This document shows, in pieces, positions 1 through 8,956 of a stretch of 12,490 nucleotides of DNA. Both the position numbers and the translations under genes were made by a program. The stretch is taken from positions 1 to 12,490 of the forward strand of contig JAFGIE010000217.1 of NCBI GenBank assembly GCA_016929775.1, given 5' to 3'. This DNA comes from Anaerolineae bacterium (GTDB lineage Bacteria > Chloroflexota > Anaerolineae > JAFGEY01). The stretch's first letter is position 1. Each line of letters starts with the position of its first letter. The notes beneath the pieces were generated by a model, which made no database searches, was not told the origin of the DNA, and saw nothing but the letters and a program-made list of their open reading frames with translations.

Positions 1-1
1 A

Positions 2-1096
2 TGGGCAGACGCGATCGCCGAGTGGGTCGAGCACGGCTACCCGACGCGCATGGTCGAGAAGGAGGTCGGCGATACCCGGTGGCGGCGGGAGGATGGGCGC
101 TGGGTCGACGTCGAGCGTGCAGGGATGTACGAGGAACCGGTGCCTGCGTGGGAGCATTTTGGGTACGACATGGTGGGCGTCGGTCCGTGGGTTGACATCA
201 TGCCGCTCCGCGGAGATGGCGAGCTTGTGGAAGAGACCGATGAGTGGGAGGTGCGGCGAAATGGCGCCGGCGCCGCGCTCAAGTACTGGAAGCACAAGTC
301 TGGCACCCCAGAGCACATCGACTTTCGGATGACCACGCGCGAGATCTGGGAACGGGACTACAGGCCACACTTGCTCGCCCTCGACCCGGAGCGCGTCGAC
401 TTGACAAAGATGACGGAGAGCTGGCGGACGTTGACCCAGGCGGGCGTGTGGCGTCACTTTGGGCACATGTTCGTGTGGGAGTCCGCGCGGCAGAGCATGG
501 GCGATGTGACGCTGTACCAGAGCCTGCTTCTCGACCCGGGCTGGGTGCACGACTACAACCGCGTCTACACCGACTTTTACAAGGCGCACTTTGCCTATAT
601 GTTCGAGCGGGTGGGCGTGCCCGACGGGATCTGGCTCTACGAGGATCTGGGCTACAAGAATGGGCTGTTCGCTTCACCCCAGGTGTTGGCTGAGCTGATC
701 TTTCCCTACTATGCGGAGTTGGTGGCTTTCTTTCACAGCTACGATCTGCCCGTCGTCCTGCACACTTGCGGCAGCACGGCTGCGGCCCTGCCTCTGATCG
801 TGGAGGCAGGCTTTGATGCGCTGAACCCAATGGAGCGCAAGGCGCGCGACAACGACCCGTTCGCGTTCGCAGAGCAGTACGGGGACGTACTGGCCTTTGT
901 GGGCGGGCTCGATGCACGGGTGTTCGAGACGAACGATCGGGATATCATCCAACGCGAGGTTGCGGCGTACGTGGAGGGCATGAAGGCGCGTGGTGCGCGC
1001 CTGGTGTTCGCCTCGGACCACTCGATCTCGCCGAACACGCGCTACGAGAGCTACCGCTTTGCGCTGGACGTGTACCGGGAGCACATGGCGTACTAG
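2..1096 (+). CDS. Uroporphyrinogen decarboxylase (URO-D) superfamily protein, MtaA/CmuA-like, 5' partial
   Basis: The frame is open from the left edge to the TAG at 1094-1096, giving 364 visible residues. The ATG at 50 is probably internal: the residues before it (DAIAEWVEHGYPTR) read like the normal N-terminal region of this family, so the true start is off the window. The protein resembles the URO-D/cobalamin-independent methionine synthase-like TIM barrels (PF01208). Family-like landmarks are a GAGAALKYWKHKSGTPEH segment, IWLYEDLGYKNG, the HTCGS motif (His codon 761-763, Cys codon 767-769), a GGLDAR strand and the C-terminal SDHSISPNT. HxC followed by Gly is the zinc-ligand pair of MtaA-type corrinoid:coenzyme M methyltransferases, so a methyl-transfer or related role is more likely than haem synthesis. 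I see no third cysteine ligand downstream. Substrate and partner are unknown, and no corrinoid protein is encoded nearby. The gene faces the tRNA-Leu/uvrA strand convergently. Superfamily sure, exact function not. Confidence 0.88.
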   Translation, partial: WADAIAEWVEHGYPTRMVEKEVGDTRWRREDGRWVDVERAGMYEEPVPAWEHFGYDMVGVGPWVDIMPLRGDGELVEETDEWEVRRNGAGAALKYWKHKSGTPEHIDFRMTTREIWERDYRPHLLALDPERVDLTKMTESWRTLTQAGVWRHFGHMFVWESARQSMGDVTLYQSLLLDPGWVHDYNRVYTDFYKAHFAYMFERVGVPDGIWLYEDLGYKNGLFASPQVLAELIFPYYAELVAFFHSYDLPVVLHTCGSTAAALPLIVEAGFDALNPMERKARDNDPFAFAEQYGDVLAFVGGLDARVFETNDRDIIQREVAAYVEGMKARGARLVFASDHSISPNTRYESYRFALDVYREHMAY

Positions 1097-1141
1097 GTTG
1101 CCACGTGGGGCGGCGCCCACAGGCGGCTAGGGGACAGACAG

Positions 1142-1172
1142 AATGCTAGGCCAGCCTGCGCTGCCTAGCATT
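1142..1172. terminator. Perfect 10-bp inverted repeat, likely bidirectional terminator
   Basis: The arms AATGCTAGGC (1142-1151) and GCCTAGCATT (1163-1172) are exactly complementary around an 11-nt loop. The structure sits between the URO-D stop (1096) and the 3' end of the convergent tRNA-Leu (1179), where a shared terminator is expected. The T-tract is short on both strands (ATTTCC after the arm on plus, ATTCTGTCTG on minus), so intrinsic termination would be modest; a dyad for another purpose is possible. Confidence 0.6.
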
Positions 1173-1178
1173 TCCATA

Positions 1179-1260
1179 TGCCCCGGAGAGGACTCGAACC
1201 TCCACGCCGTAAACGGCACAGGTCCTCAACCTGCTGCGTATGCCATTCCGCCACCGGGGC
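1179..1260 (-). tRNA. tRNA-Leu, anticodon GAG (reads CUC/CUU)
   Basis: Read on the minus strand, an 82-nt class II tRNA folds cleanly. The acceptor stem is GCCCCGG with CCGGGGC and discriminator A. The anticodon stem is GCAGG/CCTGT with loop TTGAGGA, so the anticodon GAG lies at 1227-1225. The long variable arm GCCG-TTTA-CGGC is typical of leucine tRNA. The T arm is GGAGG-TTCGAGT-CCTCT. The 3' CCA is not encoded (TAT follows the discriminator), so it must be added by tRNA nucleotidyltransferase. The gene lies 34 nt downstream of the uvrA stop codon on the same strand but has its own near-ideal promoter, so it is probably independently transcribed with a leader of only a few bases. Confidence 0.96.
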
Positions 1261-1270
1261 GCAGTTAGGT

Positions 1271-1298
1271 ATTATACTCGTCTGCCCCGGATTGTCAA
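1271..1298 (-). promoter_or_regulatory. Consensus sigma-70-type promoter of tRNA-Leu, overlapping the uvrA stop
   Basis: On the minus strand, TTGACA (1298-1293) and TATAAT (1276-1271) are separated by 16 bp. Both hexamers match the consensus completely. Initiation is expected near 1264, giving a leader of about 4 nt before the mature tRNA 5' end at 1260. The uvrA TGA stop codon (1297-1295) lies inside the -35 hexamer. Confidence 0.88.
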
Positions 1299-4219
1299 TT
1301 CACGATCCGGCGCAGGAACTGCCCGGTGTAGCTCGTCTCCACGCGGGCGACCTGCTCTGGTGTGCCCTCGGCAACGACGTACCCGCCCGCGTCGCCGCCC
1401 TCGGGTCCCAGATCGATGATCCAGTCCGCGCTCTTGACGATGTCGGGCTGGTGCTCGATGATGATCACGCTATTCCCGCGGTTCACGAGTCGGTTGAGGA
1501 CCTTGAGCAGGCGGGCCACGTCGGCGGCGTGCAGGCCCACGCTCGGCTCGTCGAGGACGTAGAGGGTGTGGCCCGTCGCGCGCTTGCTCAGCTCGCGGCT
1601 CAGCTTGATGCGCTGCGCCTCGCCCCCGGATAGGGTCGTGGCAGGCTGTCCGAGACGAATGTACCCTAGGCCGACGGCGCGCAGCGTCCGCAGCCTGCGC
1701 ACGATGCGCTGTTGGGCAGCAAAGAGGTCCGACGCCTCGTTCACCGTCAGGTCGAGCACCTCGGCGATGTTGAGGTCCTTGTAGCGGACCTGAAGCGTCT
1801 CGCGGTTGTAGCGCGTGCCGTGACAGACGTCGCAGGGCACATAGATGTCTGGCAGGAACTGCATCTCGATCCGGATCTGGCCTTGGCCCTGGCAAGCTTC
1901 GCAGCGCCCGCCTTTGACGTTGAAGGAAAAGCGCCCGGCGGCATAACCGCGCACCCGCGCCTCGGGAAGCTTGGCAAAGAGCTCTCGTACAGGGCCAAAG
2001 AGCTGCGTGTACGTCGCGGGGTTGGAGCGCGGCGTACGGCCGATCGGGCTCTGGTCGATGTTGATCACCTTGTCGATCGCCTCAGCGCCCTCGATGGCAT
2101 CGTGCTCGCCAGGGCGGTCCCTGGCGCGGTTGATGATCTGTGCCAAGCGCTTGTACAGCACCTCGATCAGCAGGGTGCTCTTGCCCGACCCCGATACGCC
2201 GGTGATGCAGACCAGCTTGCCGAGAGGGATGCGGACGTCGATCCCTTTCAGGTTGTTCTCCCGCGCGCCGCGGATCACGATCTCCTGCCCATTGCCAGGC
2301 CTGCGCTTCTTCGGCGTCGGGATCTGCTTCCGCCCGGAGAGGTAGGCGCCTGTGATCGAGGTGGGGTGCTGCATGACCTCCTCAGGCGTGCCCATCGCGA
2401 CGACCTCCCCGCCGTGCTCGCCTGCGCCGGGTCCTAGGTCGATGATCCAGTCGGCGGCGCGCATAGTGGCTTCGTCGTGCTCGACGACGAGGAGCGTGTT
2501 GCCGAGGTCGCGCATCTCGAGCAGCGTGCGGATCAGGCGTGCGTTGTCGCGCATGTGCAGGCCGATCGACGGCTCGTCGAGGACATAGAGCACGCCCATG
2601 AGCCGCGAACCGATCTGTGTCGCCAAGCGGATCCGCTGTGCTTCTCCTCCTGCTAGCGTCGTGGCTTCGCGGTTCAGGGTCAGGTAATCCAGCCCTACGT
2701 TGACCAGGAAGGCTAGCCGCTCGCGGATCTCCTTCAGAATACGGTCGCCAATCAGACACTCGCGATCGGTTAGTGCGCGCACCTCATCCGGATAGCGCGG
2801 ACCGCCATTCCGCGCGTCGGGCCAACGATCCAGGTCACCGGTCAGGCTCTGGACCCAGGCGAGGAGGTCGGTGACAGGCATGGCTGCGACCTGATCGATG
2901 CCCATCCCGGCGATCGTGATCGCCCTGCTCTCCTCTTTCAGGCGCCGACCATGGCAGACCGGGCAAGGTCGGGTGCTCATGTATTCCCGGATCCGTGCGC
3001 GCTGGCTGTCGGACGTCGTCTCGCGGTACCGGCGCTGCAGATTGGGAACAATGCCCTCATAGGTGGTGACGTGTTGGCGGGTTTGTCCCTTGAACGACCG
3101 GTACTGGACCATCAGGGGCCGGTCGTCTCCTCCGTAAAGCAGCAGCTCCACTTTGTCCGGCGGGAGATCGCGAACCGGCGCGCGCCACGGGATGTCCCAT
3201 ACCTGAGCCACGGTGCGCAGCAGGCGCGAGTAGTAGCCATCGTCATCGCCGCTGGACTTCCAGGGACGGATCGCGCCCTCGGCGAGCGAGAGGTCGCGGT
3301 TGGGGATGACCAGCTCGGGATCGATCTCGAGCGTGCTGCCCAAGCCCTGACACTCGGGGCATGCGCCGTGGGGCGAGTTGAAGGAGAAGGTGCGGGGCTC
3401 GATCTCGGGGAACGAGATCCCGCAGTGCGCACACGCGAGGTGCTCGGAAAAGAGAATGTCGCGCGCAGGTTCTGTGGTGACGTCGTGGACGATCATGAAT
3501 CCATCGCCCAGCGAGAGCGCTGTCTCGACAGAGTCGGTGACGCGCGTGTACTGCTCTTCTCGCTCGACCGCCGACTCGAAGGCGCGCAAGACGAGACGGT
3601 CCACTACCGCCGCGATATCGTGCGCCTTGTAGCGGTCTAGCTCTATCTCTTCGTCCAGGTCTCGGATCTGCCCATCGACGCGCGCACGGACAAAGCCGGC
3701 GCGGCGGATCTCTTCAAAGACGGGCTGGTGGTGCCCCTTACGCGCCTTGACCAGGGGCGCCAGGATCTGGATGCGGCTGCCCTCGGGCATACCCATGACC
3801 GCCTCGACGATCTGCTGCGCGCTCTGCTGCTCGATCGGGCGCCCGCATTGCGGGCAGTGCGGGCGCCCGATGCGCGCGTAGAGGAGACGCAGGTAGTCAA
3901 AGATCTCGGTCACGGTACCCACAGTGGAGCGAGGGTTGTGGCTCATGCCACGCTGGTCGATCGAGATAGCCGGGCTGAGGCCTTCGATCTGGTCGACGTC
4001 TGGCTTTTGCATCTGGCCCAGGAACTGGCGTGCATAGGCAGACAGCGACTCGACGTAGCGCCGCTGTCCCTCGGCGTAGATCGTGTCGAAAGCCAGGCTC
4101 GACTTGCCCGATCCAGACAGACCAGTGATGACCACCAGCTTGTCCCGCGGGATCTCTACCGTGATGTTCTTGAGGTTGTGCTCACGTGCGCCGCGCACGA
4201 TGAGCTTTTCCTGTGGCAT
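1295..4219 (-). CDS. uvrA: Excinuclease ABC subunit A (UvrA)
   Basis: DNA-damage-recognition ATPase of nucleotide excision repair; it forms the UvrA2-UvrB complex that scans DNA and loads UvrB at lesions. It has 974 residues, a normal UvrA length. Counting from the ATG at 4219: Walker [10 protein letters not shown] at 33-41; zinc-module cysteines C263/C266 and C287/C290; ABC signature LAGGEAQRI near 522 and Walker [11 protein letters not shown] near 546; second half Walker [10 protein letters not shown] at 674-682; C-terminal zinc finger C773/C776 and C796/C799; signature LSGGEAQRI near 863; Walker [11 protein letters not shown] near 888. Extra CxxC pairs occur at 122/125 and 419/422. An in-frame GTG at 4231 would add four residues, but a Shine-Dalgarno sits six bases before the ATG and the family N-terminus matches, so the ATG is chosen. 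One oddity: the first signature has Ala where LSGGE is usual. Its stop overlaps the tRNA promoter. Confidence 0.98.
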   Translation of the reverse strand: MPQEKLIVRGAREHNLKNITVEIPRDKLVVITGLSGSGKSSLAFDTIYAEGQRRYVESLSAYARQFLGQMQKPDVDQIEGLSPAISIDQRGMSHNPRSTVGTVTEIFDYLRLLYARIGRPHCPQCGRPIEQQSAQQIVEAVMGMPEGSRIQILAPLVKARKGHHQPVFEEIRRAGFVRARVDGQIRDLDEEIELDRYKAHDIAAVVDRLVLRAFESAVEREEQYTRVTDSVETALSLGDGFMIVHDVTTEPARDILFSEHLACAHCGISFPEIEPRTFSFNSPHGACPECQGLGSTLEIDPELVIPNRDLSLAEGAIRPWKSSGDDDGYYSRLLRTVAQVWDIPWRAPVRDLPPDKVELLLYGGDDRPLMVQYRSFKGQTRQHVTTYEGIVPNLQRRYRETTSDSQRARIREYMSTRPCPVCHGRRLKEESRAITIAGMGIDQVAAMPVTDLLAWVQSLTGDLDRWPDARNGGPRYPDEVRALTDRECLIGDRILKEIRERLAFLVNVGLDYLTLNREATTLAGGEAQRIRLATQIGSRLMGVLYVLDEPSIGLHMRDNARLIRTLLEMRDLGNTLLVVEHDEATMRAADWIIDLGPGAGEHGGEVVAMGTPEEVMQHPTSITGAYLSGRKQIPTPKKRRPGNGQEIVIRGARENNLKGIDVRIPLGKLVCITGVSGSGKSTLLIEVLYKRLAQIINRARDRPGEHDAIEGAEAIDKVINIDQSPIGRTPRSNPATYTQLFGPVRELFAKLPEARVRGYAAGRFSFNVKGGRCEACQGQGQIRIEMQFLPDIYVPCDVCHGTRYNRETLQVRYKDLNIAEVLDLTVNEASDLFAAQQRIVRRLRTLRAVGLGYIRLGQPATTLSGGEAQRIKLSRELSKRATGHTLYVLDEPSVGLHAADVARLLKVLNRLVNRGNSVIIIEHQPDIVKSADWIIDLGPEGGDAGGYVVAEGTPEQVARVETSYTGQFLRRIVN

Positions 4220-4222
4220 CTG

Positions 4223-4229
4223 CTCCCTC
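4223..4229 (-). promoter_or_regulatory. Ribosome binding site deciding the uvrA start
   Basis: GAGGGAG on the minus strand. Its GAGG core ends six bases before the ATG at 4219. The competing GTG (4231-4229) overlaps this site and would leave an untranslated leader of only about 8 nt from the predicted transcription start, so the ATG is preferred. Confidence 0.7.
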
Positions 4230-4245
4230 ACTCACTCGAACCGCC

Positions 4246-4274
4246 ATGCTAGCACATTCGCGATTGCGGGTCAA
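4246..4274 (-). promoter_or_regulatory. Probable uvrA promoter with extended -10
   Basis: On the minus strand, TTGACC (4274-4269, five of six consensus bases), a 17-bp spacer and TAGCAT (4251-4246, four of six). TG-C directly precedes the -10 hexamer, which is the extended -10 arrangement and compensates for the weaker hexamer. Predicted initiation is near 4239, about 20 nt before the ATG. The -10 region contains the perfect palindrome TGCTAGCA. No E. coli-type (CTGT-N8-ACAG) or Gram-positive-type (GAAC-N4-GTTC) LexA site is visible. Confidence 0.55.
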
Positions 4275-4325
4275 ACTCCAGCTGCCCGCTTTCACACTCT
4301 CCGCTCTCCTATGAACCACAGGACG

Positions 4326-4351
4326 CCGCATGCCCACGGGACGTGGTGCGG
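4326..4351 (-). terminator. Weak stem-loop after the subtilase gene
   Basis: On the minus strand, CCGCA-CCACG, loop TCC, then CGTGG, a GCA bulge and TGCGG: two 5-bp helices with a 3-nt bulge. It starts 35 bases after the subtilase stop and upstream of the uvrA promoter, so the position suits a terminator. No T-tract follows, so intrinsic termination is doubtful; it could stabilise the 3' end or have no role. Confidence 0.3.
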
Positions 4352-4385
4352 TAAGGAGGGGATGCCTGGTGCTGGCGACGGCAGG

Positions 4386-7300
4386 TCAGGGCGCGGTCGT
4401 TTGGTGGGGGGAGTCCCTTGCGACCAGCGGCAGGAAGGCGCGGTACGGGTGGACGCGCGTGCGCGCCTCGAGATACCAGCGTTCGCCGTACTGGTCGCTG
4501 ATCCGAACGTCATGCGTCAGCCAATAGCCGCTCTCTCGATTCAGGAGCGCAGCGTAGCTCAGGGTGAGTTGCTCTCCGGCGGGAACGACGCCCGTCCACG
4601 ACACGGTCTCGGTCGTTACGGTGCCGGCGCCAACTCCCTCGCTCTCCAGGGTCCCGGTGAACACAGCTTGGTCGGGAAGGGTGGCGTGGATCGAGGCCTG
4701 TGCCGAAGCCAGGCCCGTATTGTGGAGGGTGAGGTGGTACGCCACGGTGCTCTGGGGTCCTGCTTGCGATGGCGCTGACAGCAGCCCAGTCGACAGATCG
4801 GGTGCGTCAACGCGCAGCACGTAGGGCAGATCCCACTCGAGGCTGTGCTCGGCGTAGCCGATGCGGGCAGGCAGCAGCAACTCGGCGCCTGCTGGCAGCC
4901 CCTCGACTACGTGGACGGCGAAGGTCAGCGCATGTGTCTCCCCAGGCGCCAGAGAACCGGTCCACTCGACTGCACGCGTCGCGGGATCGTAGGTCGCGCC
5001 ACCCGTCTGTGAACCGGCGCTCCAGGTCAGCTCTGGCGGCAGCGTCGTCGTAAAGCGCACTGCGGTCAGGTCCTGCCACCCGTCGTTGTGGAGCCGGCAG
5101 GTCATCTCGACCTCGCTGCCGCCGGTCACGATACGCGCATCCCCGCTCCAGGTGGACGCACCTAGCCAGCTCAGCCAGCCCAGCGTGTGCGCCATCACCT
5201 CGCGTGCGTCAGCCGGCGACAGCGTCTCGAACGGGAAGGCTGCGAACGCCGTGCGCCAGCCGTCTCCTGCGTGCGTCGCTGCTGCCGTGCGCTCGTGCTG
5301 TCCGCGCAGCGCGACGCGTGCCCCCGGAACCAGACGTAGGCCATCGCTCCAATTCGTGTAGGTATAGGTGAGTGCGTAGGGCCCGATGCCCCATCCAATT
5401 GGGTGGAGCGGCTCGCCAACGACCTGCTCTGTCCCCAGGTCTTCGAGATGATCGGCAACGCCCAGATAGTGGGTAGCCAGAGTAGCGTCCTGCCGGTAGT
5501 AGAGATAGTCTTGAGAGGAGAGGAACAAGCGTCCGCCACCGTCGAGGTATCCGACTAGGCGCTCCTCCTCTGCCTCGCCCAGCGGGGCATACCAGTCGTA
5601 CGCTGTGTACCACACGACGATCGGATACATCGCTAGCGTGTTGGTGGCAGGGATGGCGAGGGGCCAGGTGCCCTTGACGCGCCAGTAGTCGTACGGTACG
5701 CCGGCGCCGGCGATCGCGGCCCTGTACTGCGCGCTCATGTCGTAGAACCGAGCGCCATCGACGAGAAGCACCGGTGCGGGCGTCTTGGAGACAACCTCGG
5801 CGGTCGCGTGCACGCTTGGCGACAGGGTAGACGTGACGGTGAGCACAGCAGTGTCGCGTTCGTCCCAGGCAGTCTGCTCCGGCAGATGCACGACGATGGG
5901 CAGTGTGACCGATTGGCAGGCGCCCAGAGACACGGACGGAGGCGCCTCCAGGGCAGTGGGCCACGCGCCACCGAAGAGGTCGATCTGGTAAGTGTCGGTC
6001 GTGACCTCGCCCATGTTGCGCAGCCGGAGTGTGTGTGTGACCCAGCCACCGGGCGGCGCGATGAGCGGCATGCCGCCGATCTTGAGCTCGATGCCTACTG
6101 GGTCCGGCGGTGCGGAGAGCCACGCGATGCTCTGCTCGAGGACCTCCCGGCGACGCGTGGGATCGTTGATCGCCTCGAGACCATAGCCCAAGGCCAACGC
6201 GCGGTAGGGTAGACAGGGCCCGGCGGCAAGTGCCCCTGAGCCACCACCTTCATATCGCCAGGCACTCATCGCCTGATCCGAGACAGCGGGCGCGATCACG
6301 TCGGGCGCATACTGGTTGTCCGCGCCGCCCGGACCCGCGATCTGGATGGTCTCGTCCGCGAAGAGTGGGCGCTCGCCGTGCAGCGTGCGGCTCGGCCCAT
6401 TATCTGCCACAAAGTCGACTTTCAAATAGTCCCACATGTATGTCGCGGAGAACAGACCGTTGCCGCCTCCATCCCAGAAGGCGATGTCTTGACCGCTCAG
6501 CAGAAGGCCCCCGCCGCTGGACAGGAAGGTCGTGATCGCATGGGCGGCGCCGATGTAGCCTGGTGCGTCTTGCGGCGCACTCCAGATCACCACGTCATAG
6601 GGCGAGAGCATCTCGGCAGTCGGCACATCCGTCGGCGGCACGTCGACATTGGCGATGATGTGCTCGTCCCAGAGATAGTGTGCGTCGGAAAGGGCGTTGC
6701 GGTAGTAGCTGAGCTGGCTGTCGTTGTACCAGGCGCCACTGTCGACGAGGAGCAGCGTGGGTGCGGGCTCCAGCGCGACTGTGCGTGTGACTGTGGTCCC
6801 GGCGACGACAAGAACTTGGCTGGTCGCGAAGCGGTGCCCGAGCGCATCAAAGCGGACCGTGTGTGTGCCCGACGGCAAATCGAGTGCGAACGCTCCGCTA
6901 CTGGGGTCCGACGATGCTGATGCTCCCGTTCCGGGAACGTAGACACGCGCTTCGAGCGGGTCACCGCTGTCGCGATCGTGCACTGAGCCTACCACCTGGC
7001 CTGTCGGCTGCGCGTCCAGCCTGACGTTGAGCGTGGTCGTCACGCCGAGGGCGATCTCGATCGCGTAGGCCATCTGTGGGTAGTATCCAAACGCCGAGAC
7101 GGTCAGGTCATAGCTCCCGGTAGCCAGCGCGATCGCGTACTGGCCTTGCTCGTCTGTCACGGTTCGCGCCGGCTTCTCGCCACCATGGGGCAAGGCGTCG
7201 ATCTGGGCACCCGCGATGCCCGCCCCGGACTGCGCGTCGTTGACCCGTCCAGTGAGACGCCCGAAATGCCCCGCCAGTACGACGGCGGCGTAGGCGTCGA

Positions 7301-8768
7301 CCAGGCCCCACCCAAAGTCGTTGCTCGGCACCCCTTCCCCGAGGGAGCGCGCTGTTTGGCCAAGGACTTCCTCGACCTCGTTAACAGTCAGCGCCGGGTT
7401 CGCCTGGCGGATCAGGGCGATGAGTCCCGATACGTGCGGCGCTGCCATGGACGTGCCGGTCTTGTCGCCCAGTCCGCCGCCCGGGAGCGCCGACCGAACG
7501 TCCACGCCGGGCGCGGACACTTCGGGCTTGATCTCATCCCACGGAGATGGACCGCGGCTGGAGAAGCGCGCGATGCGGTCCTCCCGGTCTGTCGCGCCGA
7601 CAGCCAGTGACTCAGGATAGCTTGCCGGAGAGCCGATGGTCTCGCTCCCAGGGCCATAGTTGCCGGCGGAAAAGACCGGCACGATGCCTGCCGCACGCAC
7701 CGCCTGCACGTCTGCGCGAAAGCGGTCGTTCGACCCAATGGGATTGCCCCACGAGCTGTTGACCACGTCTGGGGCGCGCGCGGGGTCGCCGCCCGGCGCG
7801 AGGACCCACTCGTAGCTCGCATGGATCCAGCTGTCGTACGTCTGTCCCTGGTTGGTGAACACCTTGGCTGCGATCCACTGTGCGCCCGGGGCAACGCCGA
7901 TGCCGTACTCGCCGACCATCGTGCCTGTCGTGTGTGTGCCGTGCCCGTGTCCGTCGCCGGGATACGCATATGCCTCGTTCGTCGCGCAGAACCAGTTGCC
8001 CTCGTGCTCAGCAAGAGGCTTGCCCGTGTAGCCCCGGTAGCGCGTGCGCAGGTAGGGGTGTTCCCAGTCTACGCCAGTGTCGAGGCTGGCGACGACTGCT
8101 CCTTCCCCTCGTATGCCGAGCACGTCCCAGACACGGTCTGCCTGGATGCGGGCGATGTTCCACGCCGTCGCATCCGCAGACTGCTCGACCTGCGTCGTGC
8201 TGGCGGATCCAGGGCTTTCGTCCTGCAGCGTGCGCACGTGGTCCTCCAAGACGACGGATACGTCCGGGTGCGCCGCGAGCGCTCGGAGCACGTCTGCGCC
8301 GCCTTCCACCGCGACGGCGTTCACGATCCACAGCGGACGATACGCCTGTACCTGCCCGCGCAGCTGCGCCTGCTGCAGTAGCGCACGCACAGAGCCCTGG
8401 GACCCCTCGGCGAGTGCCTGAAGGTGCGATACGACTGCAGCAGCCCGCTCTTGGCGCTCTGCGCTGTCGAGGGTCACGTCCTGCACGTTGGGTTGGGCGC
8501 GCAACATAGCGATGGCGCGCAGGGGTTGGGCGGCTCCATCTCCAGCAAGGAGCTTCTTGAGGAGCGACGGCTCAAGCTTGTGTCGCACGTGTTCGAGAGC
8601 GGGGGGCGCCGCGAGGAGGGCGGCGACATCGGTCCAGGTGGCGGACGGTGCTACCGCGTGCGGTGCGCCTGCATTGCTGACAAGGCGGAGCGAGGCGTCT
8701 TGGGCAGGCGCCGGGAGTGGGAACAACACGCACACGAGAAGTAGATAGACGAGCGGCTTGGCTTTCAT
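4386..8768 (-). CDS. Secreted multidomain subtilisin-like (S8) serine peptidase
   Basis: Extracellular endopeptidase of 1460 residues. From the ATG at 8768: signal peptide 1-22 (MKAK, hydrophobic core, PAPA cleavage site); pro-region with an I9/fervidolysin-like propeptide about 97-185; S8 catalytic domain about 203-500 with Asp230 (DTGVD), His276 (HGTHTTG), oxyanion Asn370 (SAGN) and Ser440 (GTSMAAPH), all present, so it should be active. No PA insert is seen. Two carboxypeptidase-regulatory-like beta domains follow (504-585, 590-668). Then two related Rossmann/glutamine-amidotransferase-like modules (670-807 and 998-1127) flank an Ig-like domain (893-990), and two DUF11/Ig-like domains close the protein (1205-1322, 1322-1412). 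The tail carries FLPLVARD at 1445-1452. An in-frame GTG at 8792 would put eight residues before the signal peptide; the ATG, with GAAGG seven bases upstream, is preferred. It has its own promoter. Probably a nutrient-scavenging or surface protease; substrate unknown. Confidence 0.95.
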   Translation of the reverse strand: MKAKPLVYLLLVCVLFPLPAPAQDASLRLVSNAGAPHAVAPSATWTDVAALLAAPPALEHVRHKLEPSLLKKLLAGDGAAQPLRAIAMLRAQPNVQDVTLDSAERQERAAAVVSHLQALAEGSQGSVRALLQQAQLRGQVQAYRPLWIVNAVAVEGGADVLRALAAHPDVSVVLEDHVRTLQDESPGSASTTQVEQSADATAWNIARIQADRVWDVLGIRGEGAVVASLDTGVDWEHPYLRTRYRGYTGKPLAEHEGNWFCATNEAYAYPGDGHGHGTHTTGTMVGEYGIGVAPGAQWIAAKVFTNQGQTYDSWIHASYEWVLAPGGDPARAPDVVNSSWGNPIGSNDRFRADVQAVRAAGIVPVFSAGNYGPGSETIGSPASYPESLAVGATDREDRIARFSSRGPSPWDEIKPEVSAPGVDVRSALPGGGLGDKTGTSMAAPHVSGLIALIRQANPALTVNEVEEVLGQTARSLGEGVPSNDFGWGLVDAYAAVVLAGHFGRLTGRVNDAQSGAGIAGAQIDALPHGGEKPARTVTDEQGQYAIALATGSYDLTVSAFGYYPQMAYAIEIALGVTTTLNVRLDAQPTGQVVGSVHDRDSGDPLEARVYVPGTGASASSDPSSGAFALDLPSGTHTVRFDALGHRFATSQVLVVAGTTVTRTVALEPAPTLLLVDSGAWYNDSQLSYYRNALSDAHYLWDEHIIANVDVPPTDVPTAEMLSPYDVVIWSAPQDAPGYIGAAHAITTFLSSGGGLLLSGQDIAFWDGGGNGLFSATYMWDYLKVDFVADNGPSRTLHGERPLFADETIQIAGPGGADNQYAPDVIAPAVSDQAMSAWRYEGGGSGALAAGPCLPYRALALGYGLEAINDPTRRREVLEQSIAWLSAPPDPVGIELKIGGMPLIAPPGGWVTHTLRLRNMGEVTTDTYQIDLFGGAWPTALEAPPSVSLGACQSVTLPIVVHLPEQTAWDERDTAVLTVTSTLSPSVHATAEVVSKTPAPVLLVDGARFYDMSAQYRAAIAGAGVPYDYWRVKGTWPLAIPATNTLAMYPIVVWYTAYDWYAPLGEAEEERLVGYLDGGGRLFLSSQDYLYYRQDATLATHYLGVADHLEDLGTEQVVGEPLHPIGWGIGPYALTYTYTNWSDGLRLVPGARVALRGQHERTAAATHAGDGWRTAFAAFPFETLSPADAREVMAHTLGWLSWLGASTWSGDARIVTGGSEVEMTCRLHNDGWQDLTAVRFTTTLPPELTWSAGSQTGGATYDPATRAVEWTGSLAPGETHALTFAVHVVEGLPAGAELLLPARIGYAEHSLEWDLPYVLRVDAPDLSTGLLSAPSQAGPQSTVAYHLTLHNTGLASAQASIHATLPDQAVFTGTLESEGVGAGTVTTETVSWTGVVPAGEQLTLSYAALLNRESGYWLTHDVRISDQYGERWYLEARTRVHPYRAFLPLVARDSPHQTTAP
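5388..5777 (-). repeat. Second copy of the duplicated Rossmann-like module in the S8 peptidase
   Basis: Starts [12 protein letters not shown] and continues with [13 protein letters not shown], a [15 protein letters not shown] strand-turn and YLGV...GEPLHPI. These match, in the same order, the module encoded at 6348-6761. The similarity is seen at protein level only, not in the DNA. Confidence 0.6.
6348..6761 (-). repeat. First copy of the duplicated Rossmann-like module in the S8 peptidase
   Basis: Starts [13 protein letters not shown] and continues with [27 protein letters not shown] and YLKVDF...GERPLF. The fold looks like the class-I glutamine-amidotransferase/ThuA-like flavodoxin type by strand pattern, without an evident catalytic Cys nucleophile elbow. 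It is therefore probably a structural or binding module. Confidence 0.6.
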
Positions 8769-8834
8769 CCACCTGCCTTCGGCTCGTAGCACGGCGCAGC
8801 GCGCATCCGGCGGTGGGCTACGGCCGATACGCGC

Positions 8835-8863
8835 ATTATAACAGACTTGCAGCCGCGTGGCAA
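8835..8863 (-). promoter_or_regulatory. Strong promoter of the S8 peptidase gene
   Basis: On the minus strand, TTGCCA (8863-8858, five of six) and a perfect TATAAT (8840-8835) with the optimal 17-bp spacer. Initiation is expected near 8828, leaving about a 60-nt leader before the ATG at 8768. This makes the peptidase a separate unit from the uvrB operon upstream. Confidence 0.8.
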
Positions 8864-8918
8864 CTGCACCGGGGCGGGTGCGGCGTTGATCGGTGCGCGC
8901 GAGGCGGGCATCGTGCTT

Positions 8919-8937
8919 GTGGCGGTCGACGCGCCAC
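8919..8937 (-). other. Small hairpin after membrane paralog A
   Basis: The arms GTGGCG and CGCCAC pair perfectly around a 7-nt loop, 19 bases beyond the stop of the upstream gene. There is no T-tract, so it is at best a weak 3' structure for the uvrB operon. The rest of the 188-bp gap (8769-8956) holds the peptidase promoter and nothing else I can recognise. Confidence 0.3.
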
Positions 8938-8956
8938 TTGAGCTAGGCGGGCGCGG

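Noticed and set aside
4220..4231. GTG at 4231 as the uvrA start
   Set aside because: The Shine-Dalgarno overlaps that codon and fits the ATG at 4219.
5209..6123. Long minus-strand frame (304 codons) lying inside the peptidase gene in another frame
   Set aside because: Arg/Ala/Pro/His-rich shadow of the real reading frame; no recognisable motif. Similar shadows at 279-917, 1712-2437, 2951-3640 and 11113-11865 were dropped for the same reason.
8769..8792. GTG at 8792 as the peptidase start
   Set aside because: It would place MLRAEGRW before an otherwise standard signal peptide and put the likely Shine-Dalgarno inside the gene.
8800..8825. Possible lipoprotein signal (Cys13) in the peptidase
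   Set aside because: The residues before the Cys (LLLV) do not fit a lipobox and the Cys lies within the hydrophobic core; an APA-type signal peptidase I site follows instead.
8765..8911. A 48-codon minus-strand frame starting ATG at 8911 whose TGA overlaps the peptidase ATG (ATGA), looking like a coupled leader ORF
   Set aside because: It spans the -35 and -10 of the peptidase promoter, has no Shine-Dalgarno before its start, and its composition is what GC-rich intergenic DNA gives by chance.
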